From NCBI GenBank assembly GCA_012031965.1, contig JAAUSC010000008.1, positions 1-64,000 of the forward strand: 64,000 nt of DNA, given 5' to 3'. Each line of letters begins with the position of its first letter. The first letter of the stretch is position 1. Origin of the DNA: Scytonema sp. RU_4_4 (GTDB lineage Bacteria > Cyanobacteriota > Cyanobacteriia > Cyanobacteriales > Nostocaceae). Shown here piece after piece: positions 8,281 to 19,620 of the stretch. A program made the translations under genes and the position numbers. The notes beneath the pieces were generated by a model. It did not search any database. It was given only the letters and a program-made list of their open reading frames with translations, and had not been told where the DNA came from.

Positions 8281-8338
8281 AGTTATCAGTTATCAGTTGC
8301 TTGATAATTGATAATTGATAACTGATAACTGATAACTG
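8281..8338. repeat. heptameric repeats forming an inverted repeat
   Basis: AGTTATC units at the left are followed by TGATAAT and TGATAAC units, their complements, so the block can fold as a long hairpin. It follows the lipoprotein gene directly and may act as its 3' boundary. Similar units recur at 7700-7720 and 16823-16925. Confidence 0.75.
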
Positions 8339-8488
8339 AATATTGGCTATACTAGTGGCTTAGCACGCTTGATTGACCATTTCATCAGTAGCCATTTTTA
8401 CTACCAAATGCAGTTTTCATAGTCAATCAGCTAGCTTATAACTATACGGAGAAACCAGAATCATTTACACATATTCAAGGAAGCACCT

Positions 8489-9160
8489 ATGAAAGCGGAA
8501 CTCACTGAATTGATAGCCAGAGTCATGCAAGTCCTACAAATCAATATGCGTTGGATGACTTGGAACTTATTTCTAGCTTTTATACCTTTGGCTTTGAGTG
8601 TTTGGTTGTTTCGCAGTAGGCGCGGACAGTCTTGGGTTTGGTGGTTGGGTTTTGTAGTTTTCTATACTTTTCTACCAAATGCGCCTTACCTGCTGACTGA
8701 TATCATTCACCTGATAGATGATATCCGTACAATTCAGTCTGTGTGGATGATAACTCTTGTCCTTATTCCATTGTATGTGCTAGTTATTTTTGCTGGATTT
8801 GAAGCTTACGTTATATCTTTAATTAATTTAGGTTATTACTTACATCGCATTGGTAAAAGCAAATGGATTTTGTGGGTCGAGTTAATTACCCATGCTCTGT
8901 GTGCTGTGGGTATTTATTGGGGACGTTTCTTACGTTTTAACAGCTGGGATTTTGTGACTCAACCGGATGCTTTGCTCACTAAAGGTATAGAAGAAATTCT
9001 TGGTAAACAGCCTCTGGTGATTATTACGATTACTTTTGGCATACTTGTTGCTCTGCATTGGATTATGAAACGAGTGACTTTGGGTTTTATTAAACAAGGA
9101 CCAAACAATATAAATAGCAATTCAAAACGTGTTAACTCAAATACGCCTAATGTTGGATAA
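8489..9160 (+). CDS. DUF1361 membrane protein
   Basis: A 223-residue integral membrane protein of unknown function. It has about six hydrophobic segments. The family-typical block FLPNAPYLLTDIIHL near residues 61-75 and GRFLRFNSWD near residue 147 place it in DUF1361. Start ATG 8489 follows AAGGAAGCACC, a plausible ribosome binding site. The gene stands alone between a repeat block and the convergent PEP-synthase-like gene, with only 18 bp between their stop codons. Confidence 0.85.
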   Translation: MKAELTELIARVMQVLQINMRWMTWNLFLAFIPLALSVWLFRSRRGQSWVWWLGFVVFYTFLPNAPYLLTDIIHLIDDIRTIQSVWMITLVLIPLYVLVIFAGFEAYVISLINLGYYLHRIGKSKWILWVELITHALCAVGIYWGRFLRFNSWDFVTQPDALLTKGIEEILGKQPLVIITITFGILVALHWIMKRVTLGFIKQGPNNINSNSKRVNSNTPNVG

Positions 9161-9178
9161 GGAAATCTTCCCAACAGT

Positions 9179-11641
9179 TCACTGATGGAATTGACGTCGC
9201 GCCGCTTCTAAAATTATCTGTTGTTCAGCGCGGGCGATCGCCAAATATGTCCGCTCAACAGCTTCTGGTTCAACGGAAATGGAAGTGATGCCCCATTGCA
9301 CCAGTTGCTCAATGATTTCAGGATACAGCGCTGGTGCCTGACCGCAGATAGAACAAGGAATTCCTGCACTTTTTGCCATTAGAATGAGTTGGGAAACAGC
9401 ACTCATCACAACTGGATGACGTTCATTAAACACTTGTGCAAGTTGTCCTTGCTCTCTATCGACTCCTAAGAGGAGTTGAGTCAAGTCGTTGGTACCAATT
9501 GAAATTCCCTGTACACCTGCTTTGACAAATTCTGGAAGTAAGAATAGCACGCTTGGCACTTCTGCCATTATCCACAATTGAAATTGCGGTACTTCGGTTA
9601 ACCTTGCTTGCTCAACTTTTTGACGACAAAAGGAAAACTCTTCTACTGTGCGAACAAAAGGTAACAGTAGATGAATATTGCTGTATCCTGCCTTTTGTAC
9701 ATCTGCTAAAGCTGTCAGTTCTAACTCAAAAACTGCGGGATTTTTTAAATAGCTGAAGGTCCCACGTTCCCCTAGCATCGACTGCGTTGAAGATTGCACA
9801 TTGTGATTCAAAGATACTAATTCATGAGAACGCCAATCCAAAGACCGATAAAAAACAGGTCTTGGTGCAAAGGCGTGGGCGAACTGCATAATCTGCTCAT
9901 ACCAACGCTCTAATAATTGTGTTTGGCGTCCTTCCTGCAGCCAAGTCATGGGGTGTTGTCCTTCCAGTATATTCAGAGCCATCAACTCTGAGCGCAATAA
10001 TCCCACACCATCCACCGGTAAGCTTTGTACTTGCTCTATCAAGCGAGACTGGCTCAAATTAACCAGCAGTTGTGTCGCAATCATCGGGAGACTCAGCCGT
10101 GATGGGGAGATGGGGAGGTGGGGAGGTTGGGTGATAGGGAGGTGGGGCGATGGGGTGATGGGGTGAGATTCCAAATTTTGAATGAGATGTTTCGCTTCGG
10201 GAAGAACGCTACCCTTCAAGAAGCCTTCTGGCGGGCGTCTACGCGATTTTGAATTTTGAATTGACTTGTCCCCTTGTCCTATCTCCCTGGTTTCTCCAGC
10301 TTCTCTTGTGAGACGATAAACTTCTCCTTTGTCACCATCAATCAATAATTTTTCGCCTGTTTGAAGGATGGCTGTAGCAGATACTACACTCACGACTGCT
10401 GGTATTCCTAATTCTCTTGCAAGAATAGCAGCATGACTAGTGACACCTCCTTGCTCAGTAATAATACCACCAACTTGTTGCAGTAGCGGCAACCAATCCG
10501 GTGCTATTGTTGTTGCAACTAAAATGACTCCCTTGGGTAATTGTTCTGGTTTGTGTTGCGAATTGACAATCACATGAGCAGTTGCTGTCACACGTCCCAC
10601 AGATGCTCCCAATCCTTTAATCAGGTGGAAATGAGAAACTGTCAGGGGTGTACTCATTTGCGTTAGGGAAAGCGTCCTGGTTGGGTCACAACAGATGGTC
10701 CACTCAAGAGTAAAATTGACATCAGTTTCTTTGACAATTTGGCTTGCTAGTTGAATGAGTTCTTGCAGATATTCCTCTGGCAAAGCGTACTGTTTTTGTT
10801 GGTCTTCTTCCAGCAGGTAGGTAACAAGACTTGAGTCATTTGAGGCAAGTGCTGAGGTAGGCGCGGTTTGTAAAGCAGCAACAGGCGCTCCATCATTAAG
10901 ACGGTAAGCAAGCATCTGATTGCCCAGTTGCCGTTCTCTAACAGTACCAGTTTCTGGATCGATGTAATAAACATCTGGTAAGACTTCACCTTGAGTCATT
11001 GCTACTCCTAATCCCCATGTCGCTAAAATTTCCCATTCAGAGGAGTTAGCATTGAGTGAGCCACTGGCGATCGCATTCCTAAAAGGTTGTACCAAAACGC
11101 CTAAATGAATTTGTTGCAGGTTAATTCCTGCCCATTGCCAGTACAGTAAACTTTTAGCACGAAACATCTGGCTCCAGGTGCGCTTCAGTGCTAGAGCGAT
11201 CGCTTCTTCATGACATTGACAGATTTGAGACTCTAGCAATCCAGATGTCTTACCTATTCCGTGCTTTGTAGTAGGTACTACAAAAGTTGGTCGAAAAATG
11301 AGATATGCAGATTCCAATTCTTGAGCTGCATTGACAATTTGACTAAGTAGGTGTGATGGCAAATCAGCAGAACTTATTTCTTGGCGCAAGCGCCCAGCAA
11401 CCTGCTGAAGTTGACGCCAATTATTGACATCTAAGTGTAGCGAAGAGTGGGGTAAGTCAGCGACTAACGCCTCCGAACTGTTGAGAGTTTCTAAAAATTC
11501 TTGCAAAACTTCTGCTGAAATGACAAAACCAGGCACCACAGGATAACCGCGCTGCATCATTCTGCTTAAATAAAATGCTTTGTCACCAACTTTGGCGCGG
11601 TCTTGCTGTTTAATTTGATCAAGCCAGTAGAGTTTGTCCAC
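9179..11641 (-). CDS. PEP-synthase-like (PEP-utilizing) protein with divergent ATP-grasp domain
   Basis: Domain order follows phosphoenolpyruvate synthase: an N-terminal nucleotide-binding part (about 1-330), a swivelling phosphohistidine domain (GGVTSHAAILARELGIPAVV, catalytic His403) and a C-terminal PEP-binding barrel (about 520-810) with catalytic Cys in SICGQAP (Cys766). The N-terminal part keeps KVGDKAFYLSRM and PVVPGFVIS, but the usual RSSATAED motif reads FRPTFVV and the family's GVMF-type motif is not recognisable, so classical ATP-dependent PEP synthesis is uncertain. Residues about 447-517 are a low-complexity linker translated from repeat DNA (see repeat entry), which brings the length to 820 compared with about 790 for E. 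coli PpsA. The gene is convergent with the DUF1361 gene. Alternative: a PEP-linked phosphotransfer or regulatory protein. Confidence 0.8.
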   Translation of the reverse strand: MDKLYWLDQIKQQDRAKVGDKAFYLSRMMQRGYPVVPGFVISAEVLQEFLETLNSSEALVADLPHSSLHLDVNNWRQLQQVAGRLRQEISSADLPSHLLSQIVNAAQELESAYLIFRPTFVVPTTKHGIGKTSGLLESQICQCHEEAIALALKRTWSQMFRAKSLLYWQWAGINLQQIHLGVLVQPFRNAIASGSLNANSSEWEILATWGLGVAMTQGEVLPDVYYIDPETGTVRERQLGNQMLAYRLNDGAPVAALQTAPTSALASNDSSLVTYLLEEDQQKQYALPEEYLQELIQLASQIVKETDVNFTLEWTICCDPTRTLSLTQMSTPLTVSHFHLIKGLGASVGRVTATAHVIVNSQHKPEQLPKGVILVATTIAPDWLPLLQQVGGIITEQGGVTSHAAILARELGIPAVVSVVSATAILQTGEKLLIDGDKGEVYRLTREAGETREIGQGDKSIQNSKSRRRPPEGFLKGSVLPEAKHLIQNLESHPITPSPHLPITQPPHLPISPSRLSLPMIATQLLVNLSQSRLIEQVQSLPVDGVGLLRSELMALNILEGQHPMTWLQEGRQTQLLERWYEQIMQFAHAFAPRPVFYRSLDWRSHELVSLNHNVQSSTQSMLGERGTFSYLKNPAVFELELTALADVQKAGYSNIHLLLPFVRTVEEFSFCRQKVEQARLTEVPQFQLWIMAEVPSVLFLLPEFVKAGVQGISIGTNDLTQLLLGVDREQGQLAQVFNERHPVVMSAVSQLILMAKSAGIPCSICGQAPALYPEIIEQLVQWGITSISVEPEAVERTYLAIARAEQQIILEAARRQFHQ
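10083..10310. repeat. repeat-derived segment inside the PEP-synthase-like gene
   Basis: On the plus strand, 10083-10170 is a run of GGGGAGGT/GATGGGGT-like 7-8-bp units. It is followed by a GC-rich module with CTTCGGGAAG and CTTCTGGCGGGCG and then AT-rich DNA with TTTTGAATTTTGAATT. On the coding strand this becomes a Pro/His/Ser-rich stretch (SPHLPITQPPHLPIS) and a basic stretch (SKSRRRPPEGFLKG). The reading frame is maintained throughout. Confidence 0.75.
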
Positions 11642-12084
11642 TCAATTACTTTGTTATCTGTTGTCTGTTGCTAAGGTAACGGAATGACCGTGATTGTAAC
11701 CGTAATTATATAAGTAACCACGGCTTCATAAATGATAAACACTTCAGTTGTCAACCACTGAAAAACAACTACAACGAGGTTATACCATTTGTCTACCATC
11801 TATGTTTTATTGTGCTAACTTACCTTATGGTTATGGCAGTTAAGAATTTAGAGAATTAAGTCAATCTTATAAAACGTAATATCTTTTGTCACAAGGCTGA
11901 TGACAAAAGGGAAGAAAGTTTTTGAGCTACTTTTCGTATTTTACGTGCAATTCTGTTTATTTACTTAAAATACAATGATGGAAAGAAATGAGTTTTCGAT
12001 GTAATAAATACTTATCAAGTACTACAATTAAGGACAGCAGTGATTGTATATTGATTTCCATGAGAAATTGACAAGGATTGAGCA
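11642..12084. other. divergent intergenic region, no gene seen
   Basis: This 443-bp AT-rich gap separates the minus-strand PEP-synthase-like gene and the plus-strand MgtC-like gene and must contain both promoters. I see no recognisable operator, hairpin or open frame worth naming. Confidence 0.4.
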
Positions 12085-12537
12085 TTGCCTAGCATCTACT
12101 ATCTTGCGGCTAATGATTGGTTAAATATCACCTTTAGACTGTGCCTTGCTTTACTCGTTGGGGCAATAATTGGCATAGAGCGCGAAATGAGACACAAACC
12201 CGCTGGTTTGCGAACTCATATGCTAGTGAGTTTTGGTGCAGCCCTGTTTACCATTGTATCCTTGGCAACAGGTTCAGAGCGACCAGATACTGATGCTTTG
12301 TCGCGAGTGATTCAGGGTATTGCGGCTGGTGTAGGGTTTCTTGGTGCAGGGGAGATTGTACGTCAATCTTCCCAAGAATCAACGCGAACTGAAGTTCGGG
12401 GACTAACCTCAGCAGCAGCCATTTGGGTTTCAGCGGCTTTGGGAATTGCTGCTGGGTGTGGTTTGTGGCAGTTAGGATTAATTGCTGCTTTGTTGTCTTT
12501 GTTGGTTTTAAGTATTTTTAAACGGTTTGAAAGTTGA
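12085..12537 (+). CDS. MgtC/SapB family membrane protein
   Basis: A 150-residue inner-membrane protein with four hydrophobic segments. The MgtC/SapB signature is clear: GAIIGIEREMRHKPAGLRTHMLVSFGAALF near residues 26-55 and GIAAGVGFLGAGEIVR near residues 78-93. The C-terminal ACT-like extension of full-length MgtC is absent, as in many SapB-like members. The start is TTG at 12085: an in-frame stop lies two codons upstream and no ATG is available before the first helix. Role in magnesium homeostasis or acid/pH response is inferred from the family. Convergent with recF (9 bp between stops). Confidence 0.87.
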   Translation: MPSIYYLAANDWLNITFRLCLALLVGAIIGIEREMRHKPAGLRTHMLVSFGAALFTIVSLATGSERPDTDALSRVIQGIAAGVGFLGAGEIVRQSSQESTRTEVRGLTSAAAIWVSAALGIAAGCGLWQLGLIAALLSLLVLSIFKRFES

Positions 12538-12546
12538 GATGAATGA

Positions 12547-13746
12547 CTAATAATCAATGATTGCTTTTGATATTTTACCAGAAAGAACGGAAAGAATTTG
12601 AGAGGAATTCAGCCACTGGGAATCAAAAGAACTTAGATGAGTTGTGGTGATCAGAGTTTGAAAGCGGTCTTGAATGGCATCAAGTAGCTGATTTTGTCGG
12701 GATGGATCAAGTTCAGCTAAGACATCATCAAGTAATAGTAGGGGTGGCTCGCCAATAACTTCTTCTATGAGTTGCAATTCTGCTAGTTTTAAGGCTAGTA
12801 CCAGGGTTCGTTGCTGACCTTGGGAACCGTATTGACGAGCAGGTGTTTGATTAATTGTCAATTCTATTTCGTCGCGATGGGGACCGACAAGGGTTGTGCC
12901 TTGGTGTAACTCCGCAACAGTACGCTGCTCTATTTTTTCTAAAAAAGCTTGCTGTACTTGTTCTGGATGGTTCTGCTCTAATGAGATACTAGATAAGTAC
13001 TTGAGTTCTAGAATTTCTGTACGACCACTGATACTAGCGTGCCAAGCGCTGGCAATAGGGGCTAGTCGCTGTAGAGCGCGATCGCGTCGTCGAATCACCC
13101 GTGTCCCCATAGTAGCTAACTGTGCATTCCAAATATCTAACTCAGAATGCTGTGGAGTTTGAGTTCTTGAGATTTGGGAGTGCGGGGATTTCTCTTGTAG
13201 ACGCGTACTGGCTTCTGGTAAAGGTGGCGATTGACGTTGCAAAAGACTTTTCAAGAAGGCATTGCGCTGTCGCAAAACCTGATTATATTGCTGCAAAATG
13301 TGAGCATAGACAGGTTCGAGTTGGATTAAGAGAGTATCAAGCCAGTTTCGCCGACCTTCAGGACCACCGCGCACGAGATCTAAATCTAAACTAGAAAATT
13401 GTACTGCATTGAGAACACCAAGAAAATCCATTTGACGCCGCAGAGTCTCACTATTGAGCGCGACGGTACGGCGACCGTTTCGACGTAAGGTGAGAGTGAG
13501 GTCACTGACGCCAGTTTGTCGCTCTATAGTGGCAAAAAGCATGGCTGCGGTTTCTCCATCTTGGATTAAATCGCGATCGCGTGCCATTCTGTGCGATCGC
13601 AATGTCGCCAGCAATTCCACCGCCTCCAATAAATTGGATTTGCCCTGAGCATTGTTGCCTACCAATATTGTTTTGGGAGCAGTAAACTCGACCTGCTGCT
13701 CTTTGTAGTTGCGAAATTGTCGGAGGTGAAGGGTTTTGAGGTACAT
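12547..13746 (-). CDS. recF: DNA replication and repair protein RecF
   Basis: SMC-like ATPase that helps load RecA at gaps through RecOR. It begins [14 protein letters not shown], with Walker A GNNAQGKS at about residue 30, signature SQGQQRT near 308 and Walker [13 protein letters not shown] near 336. I chose ATG 13746; a second in-frame ATG at 13758 would add four residues and overlap the end of the LysR gene. The protein is about 399 residues, some 25 longer than typical RecF. The excess falls in a polar linker (about 170-203, rich in Gln/Ser/Pro) between the DNA-binding helices. HIP1 octamers occur within the gene near 13575 and 13595. Downstream of and near-overlapping with the LysR gene, so possibly cotranscribed. 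Confidence 0.95.
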   Translation of the reverse strand: MYLKTLHLRQFRNYKEQQVEFTAPKTILVGNNAQGKSNLLEAVELLATLRSHRMARDRDLIQDGETAAMLFATIERQTGVSDLTLTLRRNGRRTVALNSETLRRQMDFLGVLNAVQFSSLDLDLVRGGPEGRRNWLDTLLIQLEPVYAHILQQYNQVLRQRNAFLKSLLQRQSPPLPEASTRLQEKSPHSQISRTQTPQHSELDIWNAQLATMGTRVIRRRDRALQRLAPIASAWHASISGRTEILELKYLSSISLEQNHPEQVQQAFLEKIEQRTVAELHQGTTLVGPHRDEIELTINQTPARQYGSQGQQRTLVLALKLAELQLIEEVIGEPPLLLLDDVLAELDPSRQNQLLDAIQDRFQTLITTTHLSSFDSQWLNSSQILSVLSGKISKAIIDY

Positions 13747-13747
13747 A

Positions 13748-14689
13748 TTACCTTCCACTTTCCAGCGTCGTAGTGTGGAAGCAGAAACATTTTTCTAGCC
13801 AAACACCACTCGTCTGAAGAAATTCCTGTACGACTTGCAAAAATGAGCTAACAAAAACAGAGGAATCATCCCGTCGCCATGCAACTGCGTGTTCCAAAGT
13901 TGGTGCGTCACCTGCAATAGGAAGACAGAGAATCCCCGGATTTTTGGCGTTTTGCATACTTGATGTCATAAAGCAAACACCCATGTTCGCGGTTACCAAT
14001 CCCAGAAAAGACCTGTCTGTGTCTCGATGAATGACTGTCGGCGAAAATCCTCCTTGCTGACACAGGTGGAGAATATGATCATACAACACAGGTCCATGTT
14101 CACGGTGAGGTAAAATTAATGTTTCATTCTTTAAGTCTGCAAACACAATCTCTGTTTGCAATGCCAACGGATGATTGAGTGGTAGGGCTATCATGAAGCG
14201 TTCTTGATATATTGATATCAAGTTGAGAAAATCGGCTCGCAGTGGTGGATGGAGAAAAGCAAGATCGACTTTTGCACTCTTGAGGGTTTCCACAAGTTCT
14301 TCAGTACAGTTTTCAAGAATATCAAGCTGCACTTGCCCATAGCGATTGCGAAACACGGATAAAATTTTTGGTAGCACACAATGCCGTGCCATTTCTGTAA
14401 ATCCTATCCTCAATCGTCCTGTGTTGGTAGCAGCCAATTGTCGCATCGTCTGTATTGCTTGTTCTACCCTTGCTAGGACTGCTTGCGCTTCCACCAGAAA
14501 CTTTTCTCCAGCATCCGTCAGGGTTATTCGACGAGTCGTGCGTCGCACAAGAGTCACACCTAATTCTTTTTCAATTTGATTAACGATACGAGTCAGATGT
14601 GGTTGTGATAGGTGCAGGCGTTCCGCTGCACGGGTGAAATGTAACTCTTGGGCTAAAACGATAAAACAGCGGAAATGCTGAATTTCCAT
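13748..14689 (-). CDS. LysR-family transcriptional regulator
   Basis: DNA-binding regulator with an N-terminal winged helix-turn-helix (residues 1-60: [27 protein letters not shown]) and a C-terminal effector-binding domain (about 90-295). Start ATG 14689 (MEIQHFRCF) matches the usual LysR N-terminus; the frame is open upstream to 14749 but the extra 20 residues are not family-like. The sequence looks like the BenM/CatM-type group rather than CmpR or RbcR, which begin differently. It is divergent from the beta-propeller gene across a 242-bp gap, the classic position for a LysR target. The effector is unknown. Confidence 0.88.
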   Translation of the reverse strand: MEIQHFRCFIVLAQELHFTRAAERLHLSQPHLTRIVNQIEKELGVTLVRRTTRRITLTDAGEKFLVEAQAVLARVEQAIQTMRQLAATNTGRLRIGFTEMARHCVLPKILSVFRNRYGQVQLDILENCTEELVETLKSAKVDLAFLHPPLRADFLNLISIYQERFMIALPLNHPLALQTEIVFADLKNETLILPHREHGPVLYDHILHLCQQGGFSPTVIHRDTDRSFLGLVTANMGVCFMTSSMQNAKNPGILCLPIAGDAPTLEHAVAWRRDDSSVFVSSFLQVVQEFLQTSGVWLEKCFCFHTTTLESGR

Positions 14690-14931
14690 AAAGACAGCTA
14701 ATAGCGAACTGTTAAGTACTTTCTTTGATTGATTCCTCCAGTGTATCAATCCACTAGCAAGACGTATGAATATTTCCCAAAAGCCAGACTAGGATCAAGG
14801 AAATTCAGAAATTCAGAAATGACCACAAAACAAAGATGATATGTGAGTTGGCGAAACAGGTGGTGTTCGTTGACTTTGTTCTGCCTAATTAGACAACAGA
14901 ATTTAGAACTTCCATTTGTCGTTGAGTAAAC

Positions 14932-16353
14932 ATGACAATGAAACTACTAAAGTCAAAGTGGCTGAAGCGGTTGGCTCTGGGTGTTACAGGGTGTGTTCTC
15001 GCACTTTTTATCTACGTATTATTACAACTGCTCGATCCAGTGCCAATTGCACCAATTGTACAAGCTTCCCAGCCTCGGTTTACAGGACGAGCACTGCTTG
15101 TGGCATCAGATGCAGATATGGTAGCAACAGCTTATATTGATGGTATCCCAGATAAAGTTCCTAGTATTGAGGACAACTTGAGCGTCATCAGCCTACCTCT
15201 AAATCCTGCGAATCCAACTGTTGCGACTGTTCCAGTTTCCAATTCTGTAACAGCTTGGCCCCAGATTATCGCAACTTCTCCTGATGGAACAAAAGCATAT
15301 GTAGTTGAGCTTCGAGGTAAACTTCCAGAAGGTGTTCAAAAGTTAAACCCAAGTCTACCAGGTATTGGAGTACCAAATGGCTCACTGCTGACTGTGGTGG
15401 ATATCACGAATCCTAATCAACCTTCTGTGGTTGAGTCTGTATCTATTGGTCGGGTTCCATCTCATATCGGCGCAAGTCCTGATGGAAGGTTCTTAGCAAT
15501 CACTTTAGGTGGAGAGAAAGGCAGAGAACTGCTCATTGTGTCTACTAAAAACGGTAAACTAGGCGAACGGCGCTACTTCAACTTTAGAAATTCTGCTGGT
15601 CAGGCTGTCAATTCAGTGAATTCTGTCAGTTGGCATCCTTCGGGACGCTTCCTAGCACTGAATTTTGATAATCAAGAAGTTGCATTTTATGAAGTTGTGT
15701 CAAATGCATCAGGTAGTGTTGAACTAAGACCCTACGGTCACCCTGTGAACATTGGTAACACACTCAGCATCGGACGATTTACACCAGACGGTCGTTATTT
15801 CTTAATCACTGAGGTGAACTGGAGAACTTGGGGTCAATTTAGAGGAGGACTGTTTGGATTCCTCAACTACTTTATGAACCCGAAAGGTGAATTAGTCTCA
15901 ATTCACTTTGATGGTACTTCTAAACAAGTGGTACAGCCGGAAGTGGTTTCTAGAACAGCAGTCGGTGTCAGTCCTGAAGGCTTTGCTCTCAGTCCGGATG
16001 GTTCATTAGCTGTTAGTGTGAATATGCGGCGCACCTACATTCCCACAAACTGGCTTCCGTGGCGTGGTAAGTCTCACTGTTCTTTGTCGCTTGTGAAAGT
16101 GAACCCAAAGACGGGCGAACTAGCGACTGTAGGTCAGGAGTATGGATTTGAAGGATTATTACCAGAAAATGCAGCGTTTGATGCGGAAGGAAAAGCTGTG
16201 GCTGTGGTCATTTTTCATGACCGCCAGCAAAGTCCCCGTACAGGCGCAGTCGAATTTTGGAATGTGATTCCAGCAGAGCAACCAAGATTAGAGCGAACTG
16301 GTTTTAAGATTGATGTGACTCGCGGTCCTCACGACATCATGTTGGTTAGATAA
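14932..16353 (+). CDS. membrane-anchored beta-propeller protein (YncE/lactonase-like)
   Basis: A 473-residue protein with an N-terminal membrane anchor or signal (about residues 14-35, LALGVTGCVLALFIYVLLQLL). A repeated beta-propeller pattern follows: blades containing SPDGTKAYVVE, SPDGRFLAITLGG, HPSGRFLALNFD, TPDGRYFLI and SPDGSLAVSVN. This is the YncE/cytochrome-cd1-like/lactonase fold. No catalytic residues can be assigned. It is predicted to act outside the cytoplasm. The divergent LysR gene suggests inducible expression. Start ATG 14932; a second ATG at 14938 is equally possible. Confidence 0.75.
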   Translation: MTMKLLKSKWLKRLALGVTGCVLALFIYVLLQLLDPVPIAPIVQASQPRFTGRALLVASDADMVATAYIDGIPDKVPSIEDNLSVISLPLNPANPTVATVPVSNSVTAWPQIIATSPDGTKAYVVELRGKLPEGVQKLNPSLPGIGVPNGSLLTVVDITNPNQPSVVESVSIGRVPSHIGASPDGRFLAITLGGEKGRELLIVSTKNGKLGERRYFNFRNSAGQAVNSVNSVSWHPSGRFLALNFDNQEVAFYEVVSNASGSVELRPYGHPVNIGNTLSIGRFTPDGRYFLITEVNWRTWGQFRGGLFGFLNYFMNPKGELVSIHFDGTSKQVVQPEVVSRTAVGVSPEGFALSPDGSLAVSVNMRRTYIPTNWLPWRGKSHCSLSLVKVNPKTGELATVGQEYGFEGLLPENAAFDAEGKAVAVVIFHDRQQSPRTGAVEFWNVIPAEQPRLERTGFKIDVTRGPHDIMLVR

Positions 16354-16367
16354 TCAAATGCAATATT

Positions 16368-16401
16368 TAGGTAGGGCGTATACCGTTTCTTACCCTACCT
16401 A
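16368..16401. terminator. bidirectional hairpin between convergent genes
   Basis: TAGGTAGGG at 16368-16376 pairs perfectly with CCCTACCTA at 16393-16401, with a 16-base loop. It sits between the stop codons of the plus-strand beta-propeller gene and the minus-strand atpC, where a shared terminator is expected. T-runs are weak. Confidence 0.55.
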
Positions 16402-16408
16402 GAAGCAG

Positions 16409-16822
16409 CTACACCATACCACCAGCGGCTTGAAAACGAGCGCGGGCGCGTTTGTATGCTTGATTTGCTTGGATTTGAGCTTGGCGCTCTCCTGCTTGTA
16501 CTTGATTCAAACGGGTTTCTGCTTCATTAAAAGCAGCACGGGCTTCATCTAAATTAATTGCGTCACCCCGCTCAGCACTGTTTACCAGAATTGTGACTTC
16601 ATCTTGTTCGACTTCGGCAAAGCCACCTAACAGCGCAATAGCGACCCAAGGCTGATTTTTACTAGAACGTACTCGCATGACACCCGTATCTAGGGCGGTT
16701 AAAAGTGGCGCGTGTCCGCGGAGGATACCGAGTTGACCAGTGGTGCTGGGCAAAATGATTTCTTCTGCTGGAGCATCCCACACTGTTTTATCTGGGGAAA
16801 TTACACGAACAGTCAATGTCAT
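16409..16822 (-). CDS. atpC: F1 ATP synthase epsilon subunit
   Basis: Regulatory epsilon subunit of thylakoid/plasma-membrane F1F0 ATP synthase (also named atpE in older cyanobacterial usage). It has 137 residues. The N-terminal beta-barrel ([35 protein letters not shown]) is followed by a C-terminal helical hairpin ([30 protein letters not shown]). The length is normal for the family. It follows atpD in the same direction, but a 432-bp block of repeats separates them, which is unusually long for a pair normally in one operon. Confidence 0.96.
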   Translation of the reverse strand: MTLTVRVISPDKTVWDAPAEEIILPSTTGQLGILRGHAPLLTALDTGVMRVRSSKNQPWVAIALLGGFAEVEQDEVTILVNSAERGDAINLDEARAAFNEAETRLNQVQAGERQAQIQANQAYKRARARFQAAGGMV

Positions 16823-17254
16823 ATGTCACTTATCAGTTATCAATTATCAGTTATCGGTCATCAAGTGTCAGTAAACAGTTATCATACTTATCCTGATAAC
16901 TGTTCACTGATAACTGTTCACTGATGACCCTTCGGGGAGAACCTCCGGTTCCGCTAGCCCCGTAGGGGGCGCTGCGCAAACGCTAACGCCAGTTACCTAC
17001 GGAGGAGCCAGTGCGGACGCCACATGCTTCAAGCCGGGAAACCCGTCCAACGCAGTGGCTCGTCTTGGGGAGCCACTGCGTTGCGGAGCCAGTACTTGAT
17101 GAGGGTTTCCCTCACGCTTGTTCTGGCGTTGAGGTTCCCCGGAGGCGGAGCGTCTCCGGCTCCGCTCCGTTGTAGCATCTGGCGTGTCTCCCCAAGTAGA
17201 GCATCTGGCGTTGGAAACCCTCATCAAGTACTGGTCTCACTGTTCACGCTCGTA
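16823..17254. repeat. composite repeat block between atpD and atpC
   Basis: The first part (about 16823-16925) consists of 7-bp TTATCAG/CTGATAA-type units in both orientations. The second part (about 16926-17234) is GC-rich and contains a perfect 11-bp hairpin (17051-17061 with 17070-17080) and a perfect 22-bp inverted repeat (17089-17110 with 17213-17234) enclosing about 102 bp of GGAGCGG/CCGCTCC-type palindromes. Part of it recurs at 49583-49630 (GGAGCCACTGCGTTGCGGAG). There is no open frame I would call a gene. Confidence 0.8.
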
Positions 17255-19439
<2,185 letters not shown>

Positions 19440-19620
19440 GTCATCAACGAGCGGGCTAAAGCCACGCTCGCTTGTCCGAAACAAGTCGGGTGACGTAAGT
19501 GATGACTAGCCCAACAGACACAACTTGGTACACACTACCGAAGACTTCTCCAGTTCGGATTATCTGTAAGACCTCTTGTTAGGTCGTGGTTAAAGACCAG
19601 TCATCTTAGTTGTGTTGGGC
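19440..19620 (+). ncRNA. candidate structured RNA upstream of infC
   Basis: Two consecutive domains of paired sequence. Domain 1: GTCATCA (19440-19446) pairs with TGATGAC (19500-19506), enclosing GAGCG/CGCTC with GGCT/AGCC and a CTTGT/ACAAG hairpin. Domain 2: GCCCAA (19509-19514) pairs with TTGGGC (19615-19620) and CACAAC (19519-19524) with GTTGTG (19609-19614), enclosing CCGAA/TTCGG and GACCT/AGGTC hairpins. Nested pairing over 180 bases is more than chance would readily give. It does not match 6S, tmRNA, RNase P, SRP or glutamine-riboswitch sequences as I know them. It lies 279 bp before infC, so it could be a leader or an independent RNA. The strand is inferred from infC. Confidence 0.4.

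Noticed and set aside
7563-8338. Direct-repeat blocks as a CRISPR array
   Set aside because: Units are 7 bp and contiguous with no spacers. They are STRR heptamers typical of heterocystous cyanobacteria.
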